Assembly: GCF_916618755.1 (NCBI RefSeq)
Contig: NZ_CAKAKB010000003.1
Span: forward strand, 744,001 to 808,000
DNA length: 64,000 nt
Direction: 5' to 3'
DNA from: Actinotalea sp. Marseille-Q4924
GTDB lineage: Bacteria; Actinomycetota; Actinomycetes; Actinomycetales; Cellulomonadaceae
Shown here: positions 54,189 through 63,426 of the stretch, piece after piece
How positions within the stretch are numbered: position 1 is the stretch's first letter
Layout of the letters: each line of letters starts with the position of its first letter
The notes under the pieces: model-generated
Told to the model about the DNA's origin: nothing
The model's database searches: none
Seen by the model: only the letters and a program-made list of their open reading frames with translations
Made by a program: the position numbers and the translations under genes

Positions 54189-55994
54189 GTGCTCCGCACC
54201 CACACCGCCGGCTCGCTGCGAGCCGACCACATCGGCCAGACCGTCACCCTCACGGGGTGGGTGGACCGGCGGCGCGACCACGGCGGCGTGGCCTTCATCG
54301 ACCTGCGCGACGCGTCGGGCATCGCCCAGGTCGTCGTCCGGGACGAGACCGTCGCCCACGGGCTCCGCAACGAGTACGTCCTGCAGGTCACCGGGACCGT
54401 CGGCGCCCGCCCCGAGGGCAACGAGAACCCCAACCTGGCGACGGGACAGGTCGAGGTGACCGCGAGCGACGTCGTCGTCCTCAACGAGGCCGCGGCCCTG
54501 CCGTTCCAGGTGTCCTCGGCGCTCGACGAGCACATCGGCGAGGAGGCGCGCCTGCAGCGCCGCTACCTCGACCTGCGCCGCCCGCGGCCGGCCGCGGCCC
54601 TGCGCCTGCGCGCCCGGGTGAACGCGGCGGCACGGCGCGTGCTGGACGGCCAGGACTTCGTGGAGGTGGAGACGCCGACGCTGACGCGCTCGACACCCGA
54701 GGGCGCCCGGGACTTCGTCGTGCCCGCGCGGCTGTCCCCGGGCTCCTGGTACGCGCTGCCGCAGTCCCCGCAGCTGTTCAAGCAGCTCCTCATGGTGGCC
54801 GGGATGGAGCGGTACTACCAGATCGCCCGCTGCTACCGGGACGAGGACTTCCGCGCCGACCGGCAGCCGGAGTTCACCCAGCTCGACGTCGAGATGAGCT
54901 TCGTCGAGCAGGACGACGTCATCGCCGTCGCCGAGCAGGTGCTGGTCGCGCTGTGGGACCTCATCGGCTACACGGTCCCGACGCCCCTCCCGCGGATGAC
55001 CTACGCCGAGGCGATGGCCCGGTACGGCACCGACAAGCCGGACCTGCGCTTCGGGCTCGAGCTCGTCGAGCTGACGGAGTACTTCCGCGACACGCCCTTC
55101 CGGGTGTTCCAGGCGCCCTACGTTGGCGCGGTCGTGCAGCCCGGCGGTGCCGCCACCCCGCGCCGCGGGTTCGACGCCTGGCAGGAGTGGGCGAAGCAGC
55201 GCGGAGCCAAGGGGCTCGCGTACGTGACGGTCGCTGACGACGGCGAGCTCGGCGGCCCGGTCGCGAAGAACCTGTCCGACGACGAGCGGGCCGGGCTGGC
55301 CGCGGCCGTCGGCGCAGAGCCCGGCGACGCCGTGTTCTTCGCCGCCGGCAAGGCGTCGGAGGCACGGGCGCTCCTCGGGGCGGCCCGCCTGGAGATCGGC
55401 CGTCGCGCGGACCTCATCGACGAGGACGCGTGGTCGTTCCTGTGGGTGGTCGACGCGCCGTTGTTCAAGTCCGCCGACGAGGACGACGACGTCGCCCTGG
55501 GTACCGGTTCCTGGAACGCGGTGCACCACGCGTTCACCTCGCCGACGCCGGAGTGGATCGACCGCTTCGAGGAGGACCCGGGCAACGCGCTCGCCTACGC
55601 GTACGACATCGTCTGCAACGGCAACGAGATCGGCGGCGGGTCCATCCGTATCCACCGTCGCGACGTGCAGGAGCGCGTGTTCGCGGTCATGGGGATCGGT
55701 CAGGAGGAGGCGCAGGAGAAGTTCGGCTTCCTGCTCGACGCCTTCCAGTTCGGCGCGCCCCCGCACGGCGGCATCGCGTTCGGCTGGGACCGCATCGTGG
55801 CGCTGCTGACCCGGTCGGAGTCCATCCGCGAGGTCATCGCGTTCCCCAAGTCCGGTGGTGGCTACGACCCGCTCACCGGTGCGCCGGCGCCGATCACGCC
55901 GGAGCAGCGCAAGGAGGCGGGCGTCGACGCCACGCCGGAGCCGCGGGGCGGCAGCGAGCCCGTGCCCGCCGCCGAGGCGGTCGCGGGGGCCTGA
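54189..55994 (+). CDS. aspS: aspartyl-tRNA synthetase
   Basis: 601 residues, bacterial-type with the OB anticodon-binding domain ([19 protein letters not shown]), class II motif 2 ([34 protein letters not shown]), an inserted GAD domain and motif 3 ([20 protein letters not shown]). May be non-discriminating, charging tRNA-Asn as well, if gatCAB is present. GTG 54189 with AAGGA upstream. TAGACT at 54087-54092 is a likely -10. Confidence 0.97.
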   Translation: MLRTHTAGSLRADHIGQTVTLTGWVDRRRDHGGVAFIDLRDASGIAQVVVRDETVAHGLRNEYVLQVTGTVGARPEGNENPNLATGQVEVTASDVVVLNEAAALPFQVSSALDEHIGEEARLQRRYLDLRRPRPAAALRLRARVNAAARRVLDGQDFVEVETPTLTRSTPEGARDFVVPARLSPGSWYALPQSPQLFKQLLMVAGMERYYQIARCYRDEDFRADRQPEFTQLDVEMSFVEQDDVIAVAEQVLVALWDLIGYTVPTPLPRMTYAEAMARYGTDKPDLRFGLELVELTEYFRDTPFRVFQAPYVGAVVQPGGAATPRRGFDAWQEWAKQRGAKGLAYVTVADDGELGGPVAKNLSDDERAGLAAAVGAEPGDAVFFAAGKASEARALLGAARLEIGRRADLIDEDAWSFLWVVDAPLFKSADEDDDVALGTGSWNAVHHAFTSPTPEWIDRFEEDPGNALAYAYDIVCNGNEIGGGSIRIHRRDVQERVFAVMGIGQEEAQEKFGFLLDAFQFGAPPHGGIAFGWDRIVALLTRSESIREVIAFPKSGGGYDPLTGAPAPITPEQRKEAGVDATPEPRGGSEPVPAAEAVAGA

Positions 55995-56036
55995 CCGACG
56001 CGCCGCCGCGACGCGGGCGCGTGACGGTGGCACGGT

Positions 56037-56867
56037 GTGCCGGTGACTCCTGAGGTGCTCGGGCCGGTGTGGGCCTCGGACCGGATGCTGCTGGGGGACC
56101 GGGCACGCTGGGCGGGTGCGACGGTCTCACGCACGGGGGACGAGCGGAGCCTGCTCGTCGCCGCCGAGCGGGGTGATCGGCTCGTCCTGTTCGGCCGCGG
56201 TGAACCCGGCGGCGTCGTCGAGCTGCTGCGCGACCGCGTGGCCGCGCTGCGGTCGTCGGCGGGCCTCGGTGTCGCCGGCATGCGGGGCGCCGCAGGCACG
56301 CCCGGCCTTGCCGGGTGGATGAGCGTGCCGCGGGGCGCCGTCGTCCCGGAGGACGTCCTGCGGCCGCTGCACCTGGAGCCGTTCTCGACGTGGGACTGGC
56401 TCCTCGCGGAGGCCCCACCCGGCACGGTTGCCGGTGAGGACGTCGTCGTCCCGCTCGACCCGATCGCGGAGGCGTCGGCGATCGCGGACTGCCTCGCCGA
56501 GGCGAACCCCGGCACGACGGCGGACCCGACCGGCCCGCACGAGGCGGCGTGGGTCGGCGTGCGCGACGAGGACGGCGGCCTGCTGGGCGTCTTCGGCGCC
56601 CAGACCCGCGGAGGAGCGGAGGAGGGCGGGTTCTCGTGGCACCTGCACGGGCTCGGCGTGCGCCCGGCCCTGCGCGGGCGTGGTCTGGGCGCGGCGCTCA
56701 CCGCGGCGCTGAGCCGCGCCGGCTTCGCCGCAGGAGCGCAGTGGGTGTCCCTGGGCATGTACGCGGACAACGAGGTCGCGCGGCGGATCTACCACCGTCT
56801 GGGGTTCGCGACGCTGGCCGAGTTCTCGTCGTTCGGGCCGGCGGGGAGCACGCGCCCGCCGACGTGA
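56037..56867 (+). CDS. GNAT family N-acetyltransferase
   Basis: 276 residues; the C-terminal half is a GNAT domain with LHGLGVRPALRGRGLGAALTAAL (acetyl-CoA loop R-x-x-G-x-G/A) and YADNEVARRIYHRLGF. The N-terminal half is a second, degenerate acetyltransferase-like domain, as in many actinobacterial tandem GNATs. Substrate unknown. Runs convergent with the MMPL gene, stops three bases apart. Confidence 0.88.
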   Translation: MPVTPEVLGPVWASDRMLLGDRARWAGATVSRTGDERSLLVAAERGDRLVLFGRGEPGGVVELLRDRVAALRSSAGLGVAGMRGAAGTPGLAGWMSVPRGAVVPEDVLRPLHLEPFSTWDWLLAEAPPGTVAGEDVVVPLDPIAEASAIADCLAEANPGTTADPTGPHEAAWVGVRDEDGGLLGVFGAQTRGGAEEGGFSWHLHGLGVRPALRGRGLGAALTAALSRAGFAAGAQWVSLGMYADNEVARRIYHRLGFATLAEFSSFGPAGSTRPPT

Positions 56868-56870
56868 GGG

Positions 56871-59105
56871 TCAGTGCTCGATCGCGAAGCGACGGTGGAC
56901 GCGCTGCAGGAACCGCGGCGCCCACCAGTTGTACCGGCCGAGGAGCGTCATCGTGGACGGCACGAGCAGCATCCGGACGAGCGTGGCGTCGACGAGCACG
57001 GCCACGGCGAGGGCGAAGCCGACCGCCTTGATGACGAGCAGCTCGCCGAACACGAAGCCGGTGAACACGACGATGATGATGAGCGCCGCGGACGTGATGA
57101 TCCGGCCGGAGCGCTGCAGCCCCACCCGCACCGCCTCGTCGTTGGGTCGCCCGGCGTCGTACGCCTCCTTGATCCGCGAGAGCAGGAACACCTCGTAGTC
57201 CATGGCGAGCCCGAAGCCGAACGCGATGATCAGTGCCACCACGTACGTCTCGATGCCTCCGGTCGAGGTGAAGCGCAGCAGCCCCTCGAGGTTGCCGTCC
57301 TGGAACGCCCACACCATGACACCCAGCGACGCCGCGAGGGAGACCGTGTTCGTCAGCAGGGCCTTCACGGGGATGACGACCGAGCCGGTCATGAGGAAGA
57401 GCAGCACGAAGGTCGCGGCCACCACGATGCCGATGGCGAGCGGCGCGCGGTCCACGAGGGCCTGTGTGAAGTCGATCTGGTTCGCGGCCTGGCCGGTCAC
57501 CCACGTGTCGAAGGCCGGGTCGAGGTCACGGACGGCCTGGACGGCGTCGCGGGCGACGGGGCCGCCGCCGTCGTCGGTGTCCGCCCGGACGCCCAGGAGC
57601 ACGTACTCGCCGAGCTGCGCGGGCGGGTCGACCGAGGCGACCTCGGGGATGCCGGTGAGCTCCTCCGCCCAGGCGGCGGCCTCCTCCGCCGTGGTGCGCG
57701 CGACGACCTGGATCGCGGGCGCCTCGGACGCCGGGTAGTCCTCCGCGATCGTCTCGACGAAGGTGCGCTGCTCCGACCCGACCGGCAGCAGCTCGATGTC
57801 GGAGTTGCGCAGCTCCATGTGGAAGACGGGCACGGACAGCAGCCCGAGGACGGCGAGGGACCCGAGCATGACGAGGAGCGGGCGCCGCTGCACGCGCGCG
57901 GCGAGGCGGGAGAACGCGCCCTCCTCCGAGGACACGTCGCCCGTGCGGTCCAGCACCCAGGACAGCCCGGGGACGCGGCTGACGAGACCCGGACGGACGA
58001 GCCGTCGGCCGGTGAGGCTCAGGAGCGCCGGCACGAGCGTCATGGCGGTCGCCACCGCGATGAGGACGACGACGACGCCCGCGGCACCGAACCCGCGGAG
58101 GATGTCGGGCCGGAACGCGAGCAGCCCGGCGATGGAGATGGCGACCGTCACCGCGGAGTAGAAGACCGTGCGGCCCGCCGTCCCCATGGTGCGGCGCAGC
58201 GCGGTCTCGACGACCGGGTCGTGGCGGCGGCGACGGTGCGGGACGTCGACGGCCCCGTCCAGGAGCACGTGCAGCTCCTCGCGGTAGCGGGACACGATGA
58301 GCAGCCCGTAGTCGATCGACAGGCCGATGCTCAGCAGGGTCACCACGTTGACGACGGAGGCGTCGAGGTCCAGCAGGTAGCTGAGGCCGTAGACGGTGCC
58401 CAGGCCCGTCCCGATGGACGCGATCGCGCCGACCATCGGCATCGAGGCGGCGAGGAAGCCCCCGAACACCATGACCATGACCAGCAGCGCGACGGGGAGC
58501 GCGATGGCCTCCCCGGTCTGCAGGTCCTCCTCGACCTGCTCCGTGATGGCCTCGATGATGAGCGTCGTCCCGCCGACCTGGCCGGTCGCGCCCGGCGCGG
58601 CCTCCTGGAGGCGCTCGGGCGCCTCCCGCAGCAGCGCGACGACCTCCTCGAGCGCCGCGTCCTCCTCGGCCTCCGTCAGGTCCGCGTCGAGGTCGACGAC
58701 GACGAGGAAGCCGTCCTGGTCGTCCGCGAGCAGCGGGGCGGCGGCGGGGTTGGCCGGGCCCTCGGGCAGGGCGAAGGGGTCGATGACCACCGTGACGCCG
58801 TCGACCGCGGTGAGGTCCTCGCGCAGTGCGCCGACGGGCTCCGCCAGACCCTCCGTGGTCGGCGGGGCACCCTCCACGACGAGGCTGACGCTCTCCCCGG
58901 CGGTCGCGTTCTCCCGGATGATCTCGTCGGCCCGGGTGCTCTCGGAGCCGGGGATCGCCGGGGCTCCCGTGGACAGGCGCTCGAAGAGCGTCTGACCGCC
59001 GAGACCGAGCAGGGCGAGGGCGACGGAGCCGGCGGTGAGGACGGCCCAGAGGGCGATCGCCGTCCGGGGGGCGCGGGCGATGAGCCTGCCGAGGGAGTCG
59101 AACAC
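56871..59105 (-). CDS. MMPL family transporter
   Basis: 744 residues with 12 helices in two repeats, each with a large extracellular domain. Diagnostic motifs SIGLSIDYGLLIVSRYREEL and FGFGLAMDYEVFLLSRIKEAYDAG carry the proton-relay Asp/Tyr pairs. The family exports lipids or hydrophobic drugs (MmpL in mycobacteria). No lipid biosynthesis genes are adjacent. GTG start at 59105. Confidence 0.93.
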   Translation of the reverse strand: MFDSLGRLIARAPRTAIALWAVLTAGSVALALLGLGGQTLFERLSTGAPAIPGSESTRADEIIRENATAGESVSLVVEGAPPTTEGLAEPVGALREDLTAVDGVTVVIDPFALPEGPANPAAAPLLADDQDGFLVVVDLDADLTEAEEDAALEEVVALLREAPERLQEAAPGATGQVGGTTLIIEAITEQVEEDLQTGEAIALPVALLVMVMVFGGFLAASMPMVGAIASIGTGLGTVYGLSYLLDLDASVVNVVTLLSIGLSIDYGLLIVSRYREELHVLLDGAVDVPHRRRRHDPVVETALRRTMGTAGRTVFYSAVTVAISIAGLLAFRPDILRGFGAAGVVVVLIAVATAMTLVPALLSLTGRRLVRPGLVSRVPGLSWVLDRTGDVSSEEGAFSRLAARVQRRPLLVMLGSLAVLGLLSVPVFHMELRNSDIELLPVGSEQRTFVETIAEDYPASEAPAIQVVARTTAEEAAAWAEELTGIPEVASVDPPAQLGEYVLLGVRADTDDGGGPVARDAVQAVRDLDPAFDTWVTGQAANQIDFTQALVDRAPLAIGIVVAATFVLLFLMTGSVVIPVKALLTNTVSLAASLGVMVWAFQDGNLEGLLRFTSTGGIETYVVALIIAFGFGLAMDYEVFLLSRIKEAYDAGRPNDEAVRVGLQRSGRIITSAALIIIVVFTGFVFGELLVIKAVGFALAVAVLVDATLVRMLLVPSTMTLLGRYNWWAPRFLQRVHRRFAIEH

Positions 59106-59170
59106 GCCCTGATCCTCGCAGGTCGTGGCACCGTCGAGCAGTCGTGGCGTCGCGCGTCGGTGGTGCTGCG

Positions 59171-59176
59171 TAGGCT
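59171..59176 (+). promoter_or_regulatory. -10 element of a leaderless promoter (TAGGCT) for rarA
   Basis: TANNNT at exactly -12 to -7 of the ATG at 59183. There is no Shine-Dalgarno sequence. Confidence 0.5.
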
Positions 59177-59182
59177 CGCGAC

Positions 59183-60577
59183 ATGGACCTCTTCGACGCC
59201 ACGACGTCGACGACCGAGGGGCTGCCGGAGGTCGACGCCGGCGCGCCCCTCGCGGTCCGCATGCGGCCGCGCTCCCTCGCCGAGGTCGCCGGCCAGCAGC
59301 ACCTGCTCGCCCCCGGGTCGCCGCTGCGGCGGCTCGTGGAGCCCGCGGAGGAGGGCTCGCGCCGGGCGGCGCCGTCGTCGGTCGTCCTGTGGGGACCCCC
59401 GGGGACCGGCAAGACGACGCTGGCGTACCTCATCGCGCTGACGTCCGGGCGCCGGTTCGTCGAGCTGTCCGGTGTGACGTCGGGCGTCAAGGACGTCCGG
59501 GCGGTCGTCGCCGACGCCCGACGGCGCCTCGCGACCGGGGGCCCGGAGACCGTCCTTTTCATCGACGAGGTCCATCGCTTCTCCACGACGCAGCAGGACG
59601 CGCTGCTGCCGAGCGTCGAGAACCGCTGGGTGACCCTGGTCGCCGCGACGACGGAGAACCCGAGCTTCTCGGTCAACTCGCCGCTCCTGTCCCGGTCGCT
59701 GCTGCTCACGCTGCAGCCGCTGGCGACCGACGACGTCCGCGGTCTCGTGCACCGGGCGTTGGAGGACCCGCGCGGTCTGGGCGGTGCCGTCCGGCTCGCG
59801 GGGGAGGCGGAGGAGCACCTGCTCCGCCTGGCCGGCGGGGACGCGCGGAAGGCGCTCACCATCCTCGAGGCTGCCGCCGGAGCGGCGCTGGAGGCGGAGG
59901 ACGGCGTCGATGCTCCGGGGGACCTCGACGCCGACGGTGTGCCGGTCATCGACCTGACGACGGTCGAGCGCGCCGTCGACGTGGCCGCGGTGCGCTACGA
60001 CCGCGCCGGTGACCAGCACTACGACGTCACGAGCGCCTTCATCAAGTCGATGCGGGGCTCGGACGTCGACGCCGCACTGCACTACCTGGCGCGGATGGTC
60101 GTCGCGGGGGAGGACCCGCGGTTCATCGCCCGCCGCATCGTCATCGCCGCCGCCGAGGAGGTCGGCATGGCGGACCCGTCTGCGCTGCAGACCGCCGTCG
60201 CGGCCGCGCAGGCCGTCGCCCTCATCGGCATGCCGGAGGCGCGGATCATCCTCGCGGAGGCGGTCGTGCACGTCGCGACGGCGCCGAAGTCCAACGCCGC
60301 GTACAAGGCCATCGACGCCGCCATCGCCGATGTCCGCGCCGGCAAGGCCGGGTCCGTCCCGGCCCACCTGCGCGACGCCCACTACGCCGGCGCGCAGAAG
60401 ATCGGCCACGGTCAGGGCTACAAGTACGCGCACGACGCGCCGCACGCCGTCGTCGGGCAGCAGTACGCGCCGGACGAGGTGGACGGCACGCAGTACTACG
60501 AGCCGAGCGACCGCGGCTACGAGCGCGCCGTCGCGGAACGTCTCGCGCGCATCCGCGACACCCTCCGCCACCGCTGA
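59183..60577 (+). CDS. rarA: replication-associated recombination ATPase RarA (MgsA/WRNIP1)
   Basis: 464 residues. AAA+ core: Walker [16 protein letters not shown], Walker [28 protein letters not shown] (sensor), then the C-terminal RarA tetramerisation part with [20 protein letters not shown] and the [20 protein letters not shown] segment. It acts at stalled replication forks. Likely leaderless mRNA. The stop at 60577 is followed by a 397-base non-coding region. Confidence 0.95.
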   Translation: MDLFDATTSTTEGLPEVDAGAPLAVRMRPRSLAEVAGQQHLLAPGSPLRRLVEPAEEGSRRAAPSSVVLWGPPGTGKTTLAYLIALTSGRRFVELSGVTSGVKDVRAVVADARRRLATGGPETVLFIDEVHRFSTTQQDALLPSVENRWVTLVAATTENPSFSVNSPLLSRSLLLTLQPLATDDVRGLVHRALEDPRGLGGAVRLAGEAEEHLLRLAGGDARKALTILEAAAGAALEAEDGVDAPGDLDADGVPVIDLTTVERAVDVAAVRYDRAGDQHYDVTSAFIKSMRGSDVDAALHYLARMVVAGEDPRFIARRIVIAAAEEVGMADPSALQTAVAAAQAVALIGMPEARIILAEAVVHVATAPKSNAAYKAIDAAIADVRAGKAGSVPAHLRDAHYAGAQKIGHGQGYKYAHDAPHAVVGQQYAPDEVDGTQYYEPSDRGYERAVAERLARIRDTLRHR

Positions 60578-60687
60578 CCTCGCCGCCCCGCCCGGCCCCG
60601 CCCGGCCCGCCTCCGCCACGCTCCGCCCAGCCTCCGCTGCCCCGCTCCGCCCCCGCCCGCACCGGTTCCGTCGTCGCCATGTGCAGC
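60578..60687. other. C-rich non-coding tract
   Basis: Plus-strand pyrimidine-rich stretch with CCGCCC, CCCGG and CTCCGC-like units between the rarA stop and the first palindromic repeat. No gene or terminator is obvious. Its mirror image is the G-rich tract at 61925-62100, so both lie outside the repeat-flanked gene. Confidence 0.5.
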
Positions 60688-60752
60688 CGCACATCTGGAC
60701 GTTTCGGCTATCCCTGACGCTGAAACGTCGAACTCGGCCACCAGGACCGCGC
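60688..60752 (+). repeat. palindromic repeat, copy 1
   Basis: 65-base unit, identical in length to copy 2 (57 of 65 bases identical). It contains an imperfect inverted repeat, GACGTTTC and GAAACGTC, around a short loop. This is the most degenerate copy (11-12 of 15 stem pairs). Starts CGCACATCT and ends CCAGGACCGCGC. Confidence 0.85.
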
Positions 60753-60785
60753 CGTTCGGCGAACCCCGTCGCGGCGGTTCCCGCT

Positions 60786-60850
60786 CGCACATCTCGACGT
60801 TTCAGCGATCCCCGTCGCCGAGACGTCGAACTCGGTCACCAGGACCGCGC
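60786..60850 (+). repeat. palindromic repeat, copy 2
   Basis: 65-base unit, 98 bases after the start of copy 1. Stem arms 60794-60808 and 60815-60829 pair in 14 of 15 positions, counting one G-T, with a six-base loop. Direct orientation, ends 124 bases before the nuclease-like gene. Confidence 0.9.
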
Positions 60851-60974
60851 GGCGGATCATCGAGGGCGGGACGCCGGGACGGGGCGTCGTCCACGGCGAG
60901 TCTCCGGACCGGCGATCCACAGCCCGCGCCGTCCGTCGAGCGCGCGCCTGCGGCCGGCCGACAGCCTCGCCGTC

Positions 60975-61871
60975 GTGGCGAGCCGACTTCCTCCGCACTG
61001 GGTGCCCGACGTCGCCCATCGCCAGGACGGCGTGTTCACCGCGGCGCAGGCGATCCGGGCGGGCGCCACGCCGGCCCAGGTGCGCCACCGGCGCGAGCGG
61101 GGTGTCTGGCGGAGGGTCCTCGGCTCGGGTCTCGCCCGGTCCACGCTCGACGACACGCCTCGCAGGAGGGTCCAGGCGGCCGGTCTGACCTGGCCGGGCT
61201 GCGTCGCGGCGTTCTTTACGGCGGCTGCCTTCCACGGCTTGCCTGTCCCCGACGACGGGCTCGTCCACGCGTTCGTCGTCCGGGCGCCGCGCCCGCGGGC
61301 GGGCATGGTTCCGCACGAGTACCTCGTGACCTCCGAGGACGTCGTCACGGTCGGCGCCGGAGCCGTGACCACGGTGAGCCGCACGGTGCTGGACTGCCTA
61401 GGTCGACTCGGCGCCGAGGACGCTGACAGGCTCGCCACGTGGGCGGTCACCCGCGAGCTGCTCACGGCCGACTCCCTCGAGGCCGCGATCTCCGCACGGG
61501 CTGGGAAGCGCGGCACCCGTGCGCTCCGCCGCGCGCTCGCCGACATCGGTGACGGCGCCTTGAGCGCCGCGGAGCGCAGGATGCACCGGCTCCTCTCCCA
61601 GGCACGCGTGACTGGCTGGGAGGCAGACGTGCGGGTCTTCGACGCCGGCGGACTGATCGGGCGGGTGGACGTGCTGTTCCCCGCCGCGAAGGTGGTCGTC
61701 GAGGTCGACGGGTACGCGTACCACTCCCGCGCGGCCTTCCAGACGGACCGCACGAAGCAGAACCGACTCGTCGCCGCCGGCTACACCGTGCTGAGGTTCA
61801 CCTGGGCCGACCTTCACGACCGCCCGCGCGAGGTCGTCGCGACGATCCGCCGCGCGACTGCGGCGCGCTGA
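60975..61871 (+). CDS. AbiEi-like/DUF559 (Vsr-type) nuclease-like protein
   Basis: 298 residues. The N-terminal about 90 residues are a winged-helix region of the AbiEi/HTH type (DGVFTAAQAIRAGATPAQVRHRRERGVWRRV). The C-terminal domain is DUF559, related to very-short-patch-repair endonuclease: GRVDVLFPAAKVVVEVDGYAYHS and DRTKQNRLVAAGYTVLRFTW. The Asp of VDVLF, Glu and Asp of VEVDG fit a PD-(D/E)XK-like site. GTG 60975 was chosen; its neighbourhood has no ribosome-binding site. Function unknown; such genes are often called antitoxin-like in databases without evidence. It is bracketed by palindromic repeats, two before and one inverted at its stop. Confidence 0.8.
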   Translation: MASRLPPHWVPDVAHRQDGVFTAAQAIRAGATPAQVRHRRERGVWRRVLGSGLARSTLDDTPRRRVQAAGLTWPGCVAAFFTAAAFHGLPVPDDGLVHAFVVRAPRPRAGMVPHEYLVTSEDVVTVGAGAVTTVSRTVLDCLGRLGAEDADRLATWAVTRELLTADSLEAAISARAGKRGTRALRRALADIGDGALSAAERRMHRLLSQARVTGWEADVRVFDAGGLIGRVDVLFPAAKVVVEVDGYAYHSRAAFQTDRTKQNRLVAAGYTVLRFTWADLHDRPREVVATIRRATAAR

Positions 61872-61924
61872 TGACCGAGCTCGACGTCTCGGCGACCTGG
61901 TTCACCGAGACGTCGAAATGTGCG
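61871..61924 (-). repeat. palindromic repeat, copy 3, inverted
   Basis: 54 bases matching the reverse complement of copy 2 at about 45 of 54 positions. Stem arms 61881-61895 and 61902-61916 pair in 14 of 15 positions with a six-base loop. It begins on the last base of the nuclease stop codon. Mismatches relative to copy 2 are compensated in the stem, so the hairpin rather than the sequence is kept. Confidence 0.88.
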
Positions 61925-62100
61925 AAGCGGCGGGGATGGCTGCGGGGAGCGGCGGTGGGGGATGGCTGCGGGGAGGGCGGCGGGGATGGTTGCGGGGAGG
62001 ACGGCGGAGCGGACGGCGCGGGACGACTGCGGGCGGGGACGGCGGGCCGGCGGGGACGGCGGGCGGCGGGGACGGCGGGCGGTTGGGGGGTGGGGCTGGG
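61925..62100. repeat. G-rich low-complexity tract before rpsD
   Basis: Plus-strand G-rich stretch containing three near-copies of GGGGATGGCTGCGGGGAG-like units, then GGGGACGGCGGGC-like units. Many runs of three to six G could form G-quadruplexes. It lies between copy 3 and the rpsD promoter, and mirrors the C-rich tract outside copy 1. Confidence 0.6.
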
Positions 62101-62101
62101 G

Positions 62102-62107
62102 TAGAGT
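62102..62107 (+). promoter_or_regulatory. -10 element of rpsD and its 120-base leader
   Basis: TAGAGT predicts a start near 62114 and a leader of about 117 bases. The leader begins with a hairpin (GGTTGCCCG and CGGGCGACC, 62114-62136) that could bind S4 for autoregulation, though no match to a known leader was established. Confidence 0.4.
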
Positions 62108-62230
62108 TGTCGGGTTGCCCGCTCGCCGGGCGACCCTGGGGACCTCAGCCGCATCACGAAGGTTGGTCCCACACCCGCCGGGAACACACCCGCCGCGGGT
62201 CGTGCCACGACAACGACAGGAAGTATCTCT

Positions 62231-62857
62231 GTGTCCTCTGTGACTCGTTCGCGCCGCCAGGTGCGTCTGTCCCGGGCCCTCGGCCTGGCCCTGACGCCCA
62301 AGGCCGTCAAGCACTTCGAGAAGCGCCCCTACCCGCCCGGTGAGCACGGCCGTGCCCGTCGCCGCACCGAGTCGGACTACGCGGTCCGTCTGCGGGAGAA
62401 GCAGCGTCTGCGCGCCCAGTACGGCCTGCGCGAGAAGCAGATGGCCCGGGCGTTCGACGAGGCTCGCAAGACCCCCGGCCTGACCGGTGAGGTCATGGTC
62501 GAGAACCTCGAGACCCGCCTGGACGCCTTGGTCCTGCGCGCCGGCTTCGCCCGTACGATCCTCCAGGCCCGCCAGGTCGTCGTCCACCGTCACGTGCTGG
62601 TGGACGGCAAGATCGTCGACCGTCCGTCCTTCCGCGTGAAGCCGGGCCAGACCCTGCAGATCAAGCCGCGCAGCCAGGCGAGCGACCAGTTCCTCGTCGC
62701 CGCCGCCGGCGCCCACCGCGACGTCCTGCCGGCCGTGCCGGGCTACCTCGACGTCCAGCTCGAGAAGCTCAGCGCCGTGCTCACGCGCCGCCCGAAGCGC
62801 GCCGAGGTCCCCGTGACCTGCGAGGTCCAGCTGGTCGTCGAGTACTACTCGCGCTGA
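62231..62857 (+). CDS. rpsD: 30S ribosomal protein S4
   Basis: 208 residues of the cysteine-free (C-minus) S4 type. ALTPKAVKHFEKRPYPPGEHG and LEKLSAVLTRRPKRAEVPV are conserved; the central S4 RNA-binding domain is FARTILQARQVVVHRHVLVDG. Nucleates 30S assembly on 16S rRNA. GTG 62231, with AGGAAG upstream. Located apart from the main ribosomal operon, as in other actinobacteria, between rarA and alaS. Confidence 0.96.
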   Translation: MSSVTRSRRQVRLSRALGLALTPKAVKHFEKRPYPPGEHGRARRRTESDYAVRLREKQRLRAQYGLREKQMARAFDEARKTPGLTGEVMVENLETRLDALVLRAGFARTILQARQVVVHRHVLVDGKIVDRPSFRVKPGQTLQIKPRSQASDQFLVAAAGAHRDVLPAVPGYLDVQLEKLSAVLTRRPKRAEVPVTCEVQLVVEYYSR

Positions 62858-62867
62858 CCCACCCGGG

Positions 62868-62912
62868 ACGCCCCGCAGCCACGACCTCGGTCGGACGGCT
62901 GCGGGGCGTTCT
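62868..62912 (+). terminator. rpsD intrinsic terminator
   Basis: Perfect 13-base arms (62868-62880 and 62897-62909) with a 16-base loop and TTCTCGT after the stem. It starts 11 bases past the rpsD stop. Confidence 0.85.
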
Positions 62913-63063
62913 CGTACCCGGGCGCGGCTGGCCGGCGCCGTGGGGCTCCGGCTCTCGCATCGCCGGCGGAGGGCGCACGGCACCCCGATCCCGTCGACCA
63001 TGACGTCCACGCTCGCCCGGTAGGGTCGGACCCGCCGTCCACCCCCGCAGAAAGGCCCCACAG

Positions 63064-63426
63064 ATGTCCCTCGGAGACGTCGCAGGTCTCATCGCGGCGA
63101 TCGCGTTCGTCGCGCTCGTCGGCTTCCTGGCGCTGCCGCTCATCAAGCTGGGCAAGGTCTTCGACGCCGCCACGCAGTCGGTCAAGGACATCACCGACCA
63201 CGCCGTGCCGGTGCTGGACGAGACCGTCACGACGGTCGCGACCACCAACGCGCAGCTGCTGAAGGTCGACACGATGACGACGTCGGCCGCCGAGATCAGC
63301 CAGAACGTCTCCGCCCTCACGGCCCTGGTCTCCGCGACCATCGGTGGTCCGCTCATCAAGGTCGCCGCCTTCAGCTACGGCGTGCGCCAGGCCATGTCCG
63401 GGCTCGCCGAGAAGGTCCGTCGCTGA
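63064..63426 (+). CDS. DUF948 domain-containing protein
   Basis: 120 residues: one N-terminal helix (about 6-29) followed by an amphipathic, Thr/Val-rich coiled segment (SVKDITDHAVPVLDETVTTVATT). Family role unknown; genes like it sit beside alaS in many actinobacteria. A TAGGGT -10-like element is at 63021-63026. Its stop overlaps the next start (TGATG). Confidence 0.88.
   Translation: MSLGDVAGLIAAIAFVALVGFLALPLIKLGKVFDAATQSVKDITDHAVPVLDETVTTVATTNAQLLKVDTMTTSAAEISQNVSALTALVSATIGGPLIKVAAFSYGVRQAMSGLAEKVRR

Noticed and set aside
60688-60850. Two direct repeats as a CRISPR or tandem gene duplication
   Set aside because: Only two copies with a 33-base gap, and a third is inverted 1 kb away. 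The hairpin structure fits a REP-type element, not an array.
61925-62100. Possible CRISPR-like array in the G-rich repeats
   Set aside because: Repeat units are irregular and there are no unique spacers of constant length or cas genes. It is low-complexity DNA.
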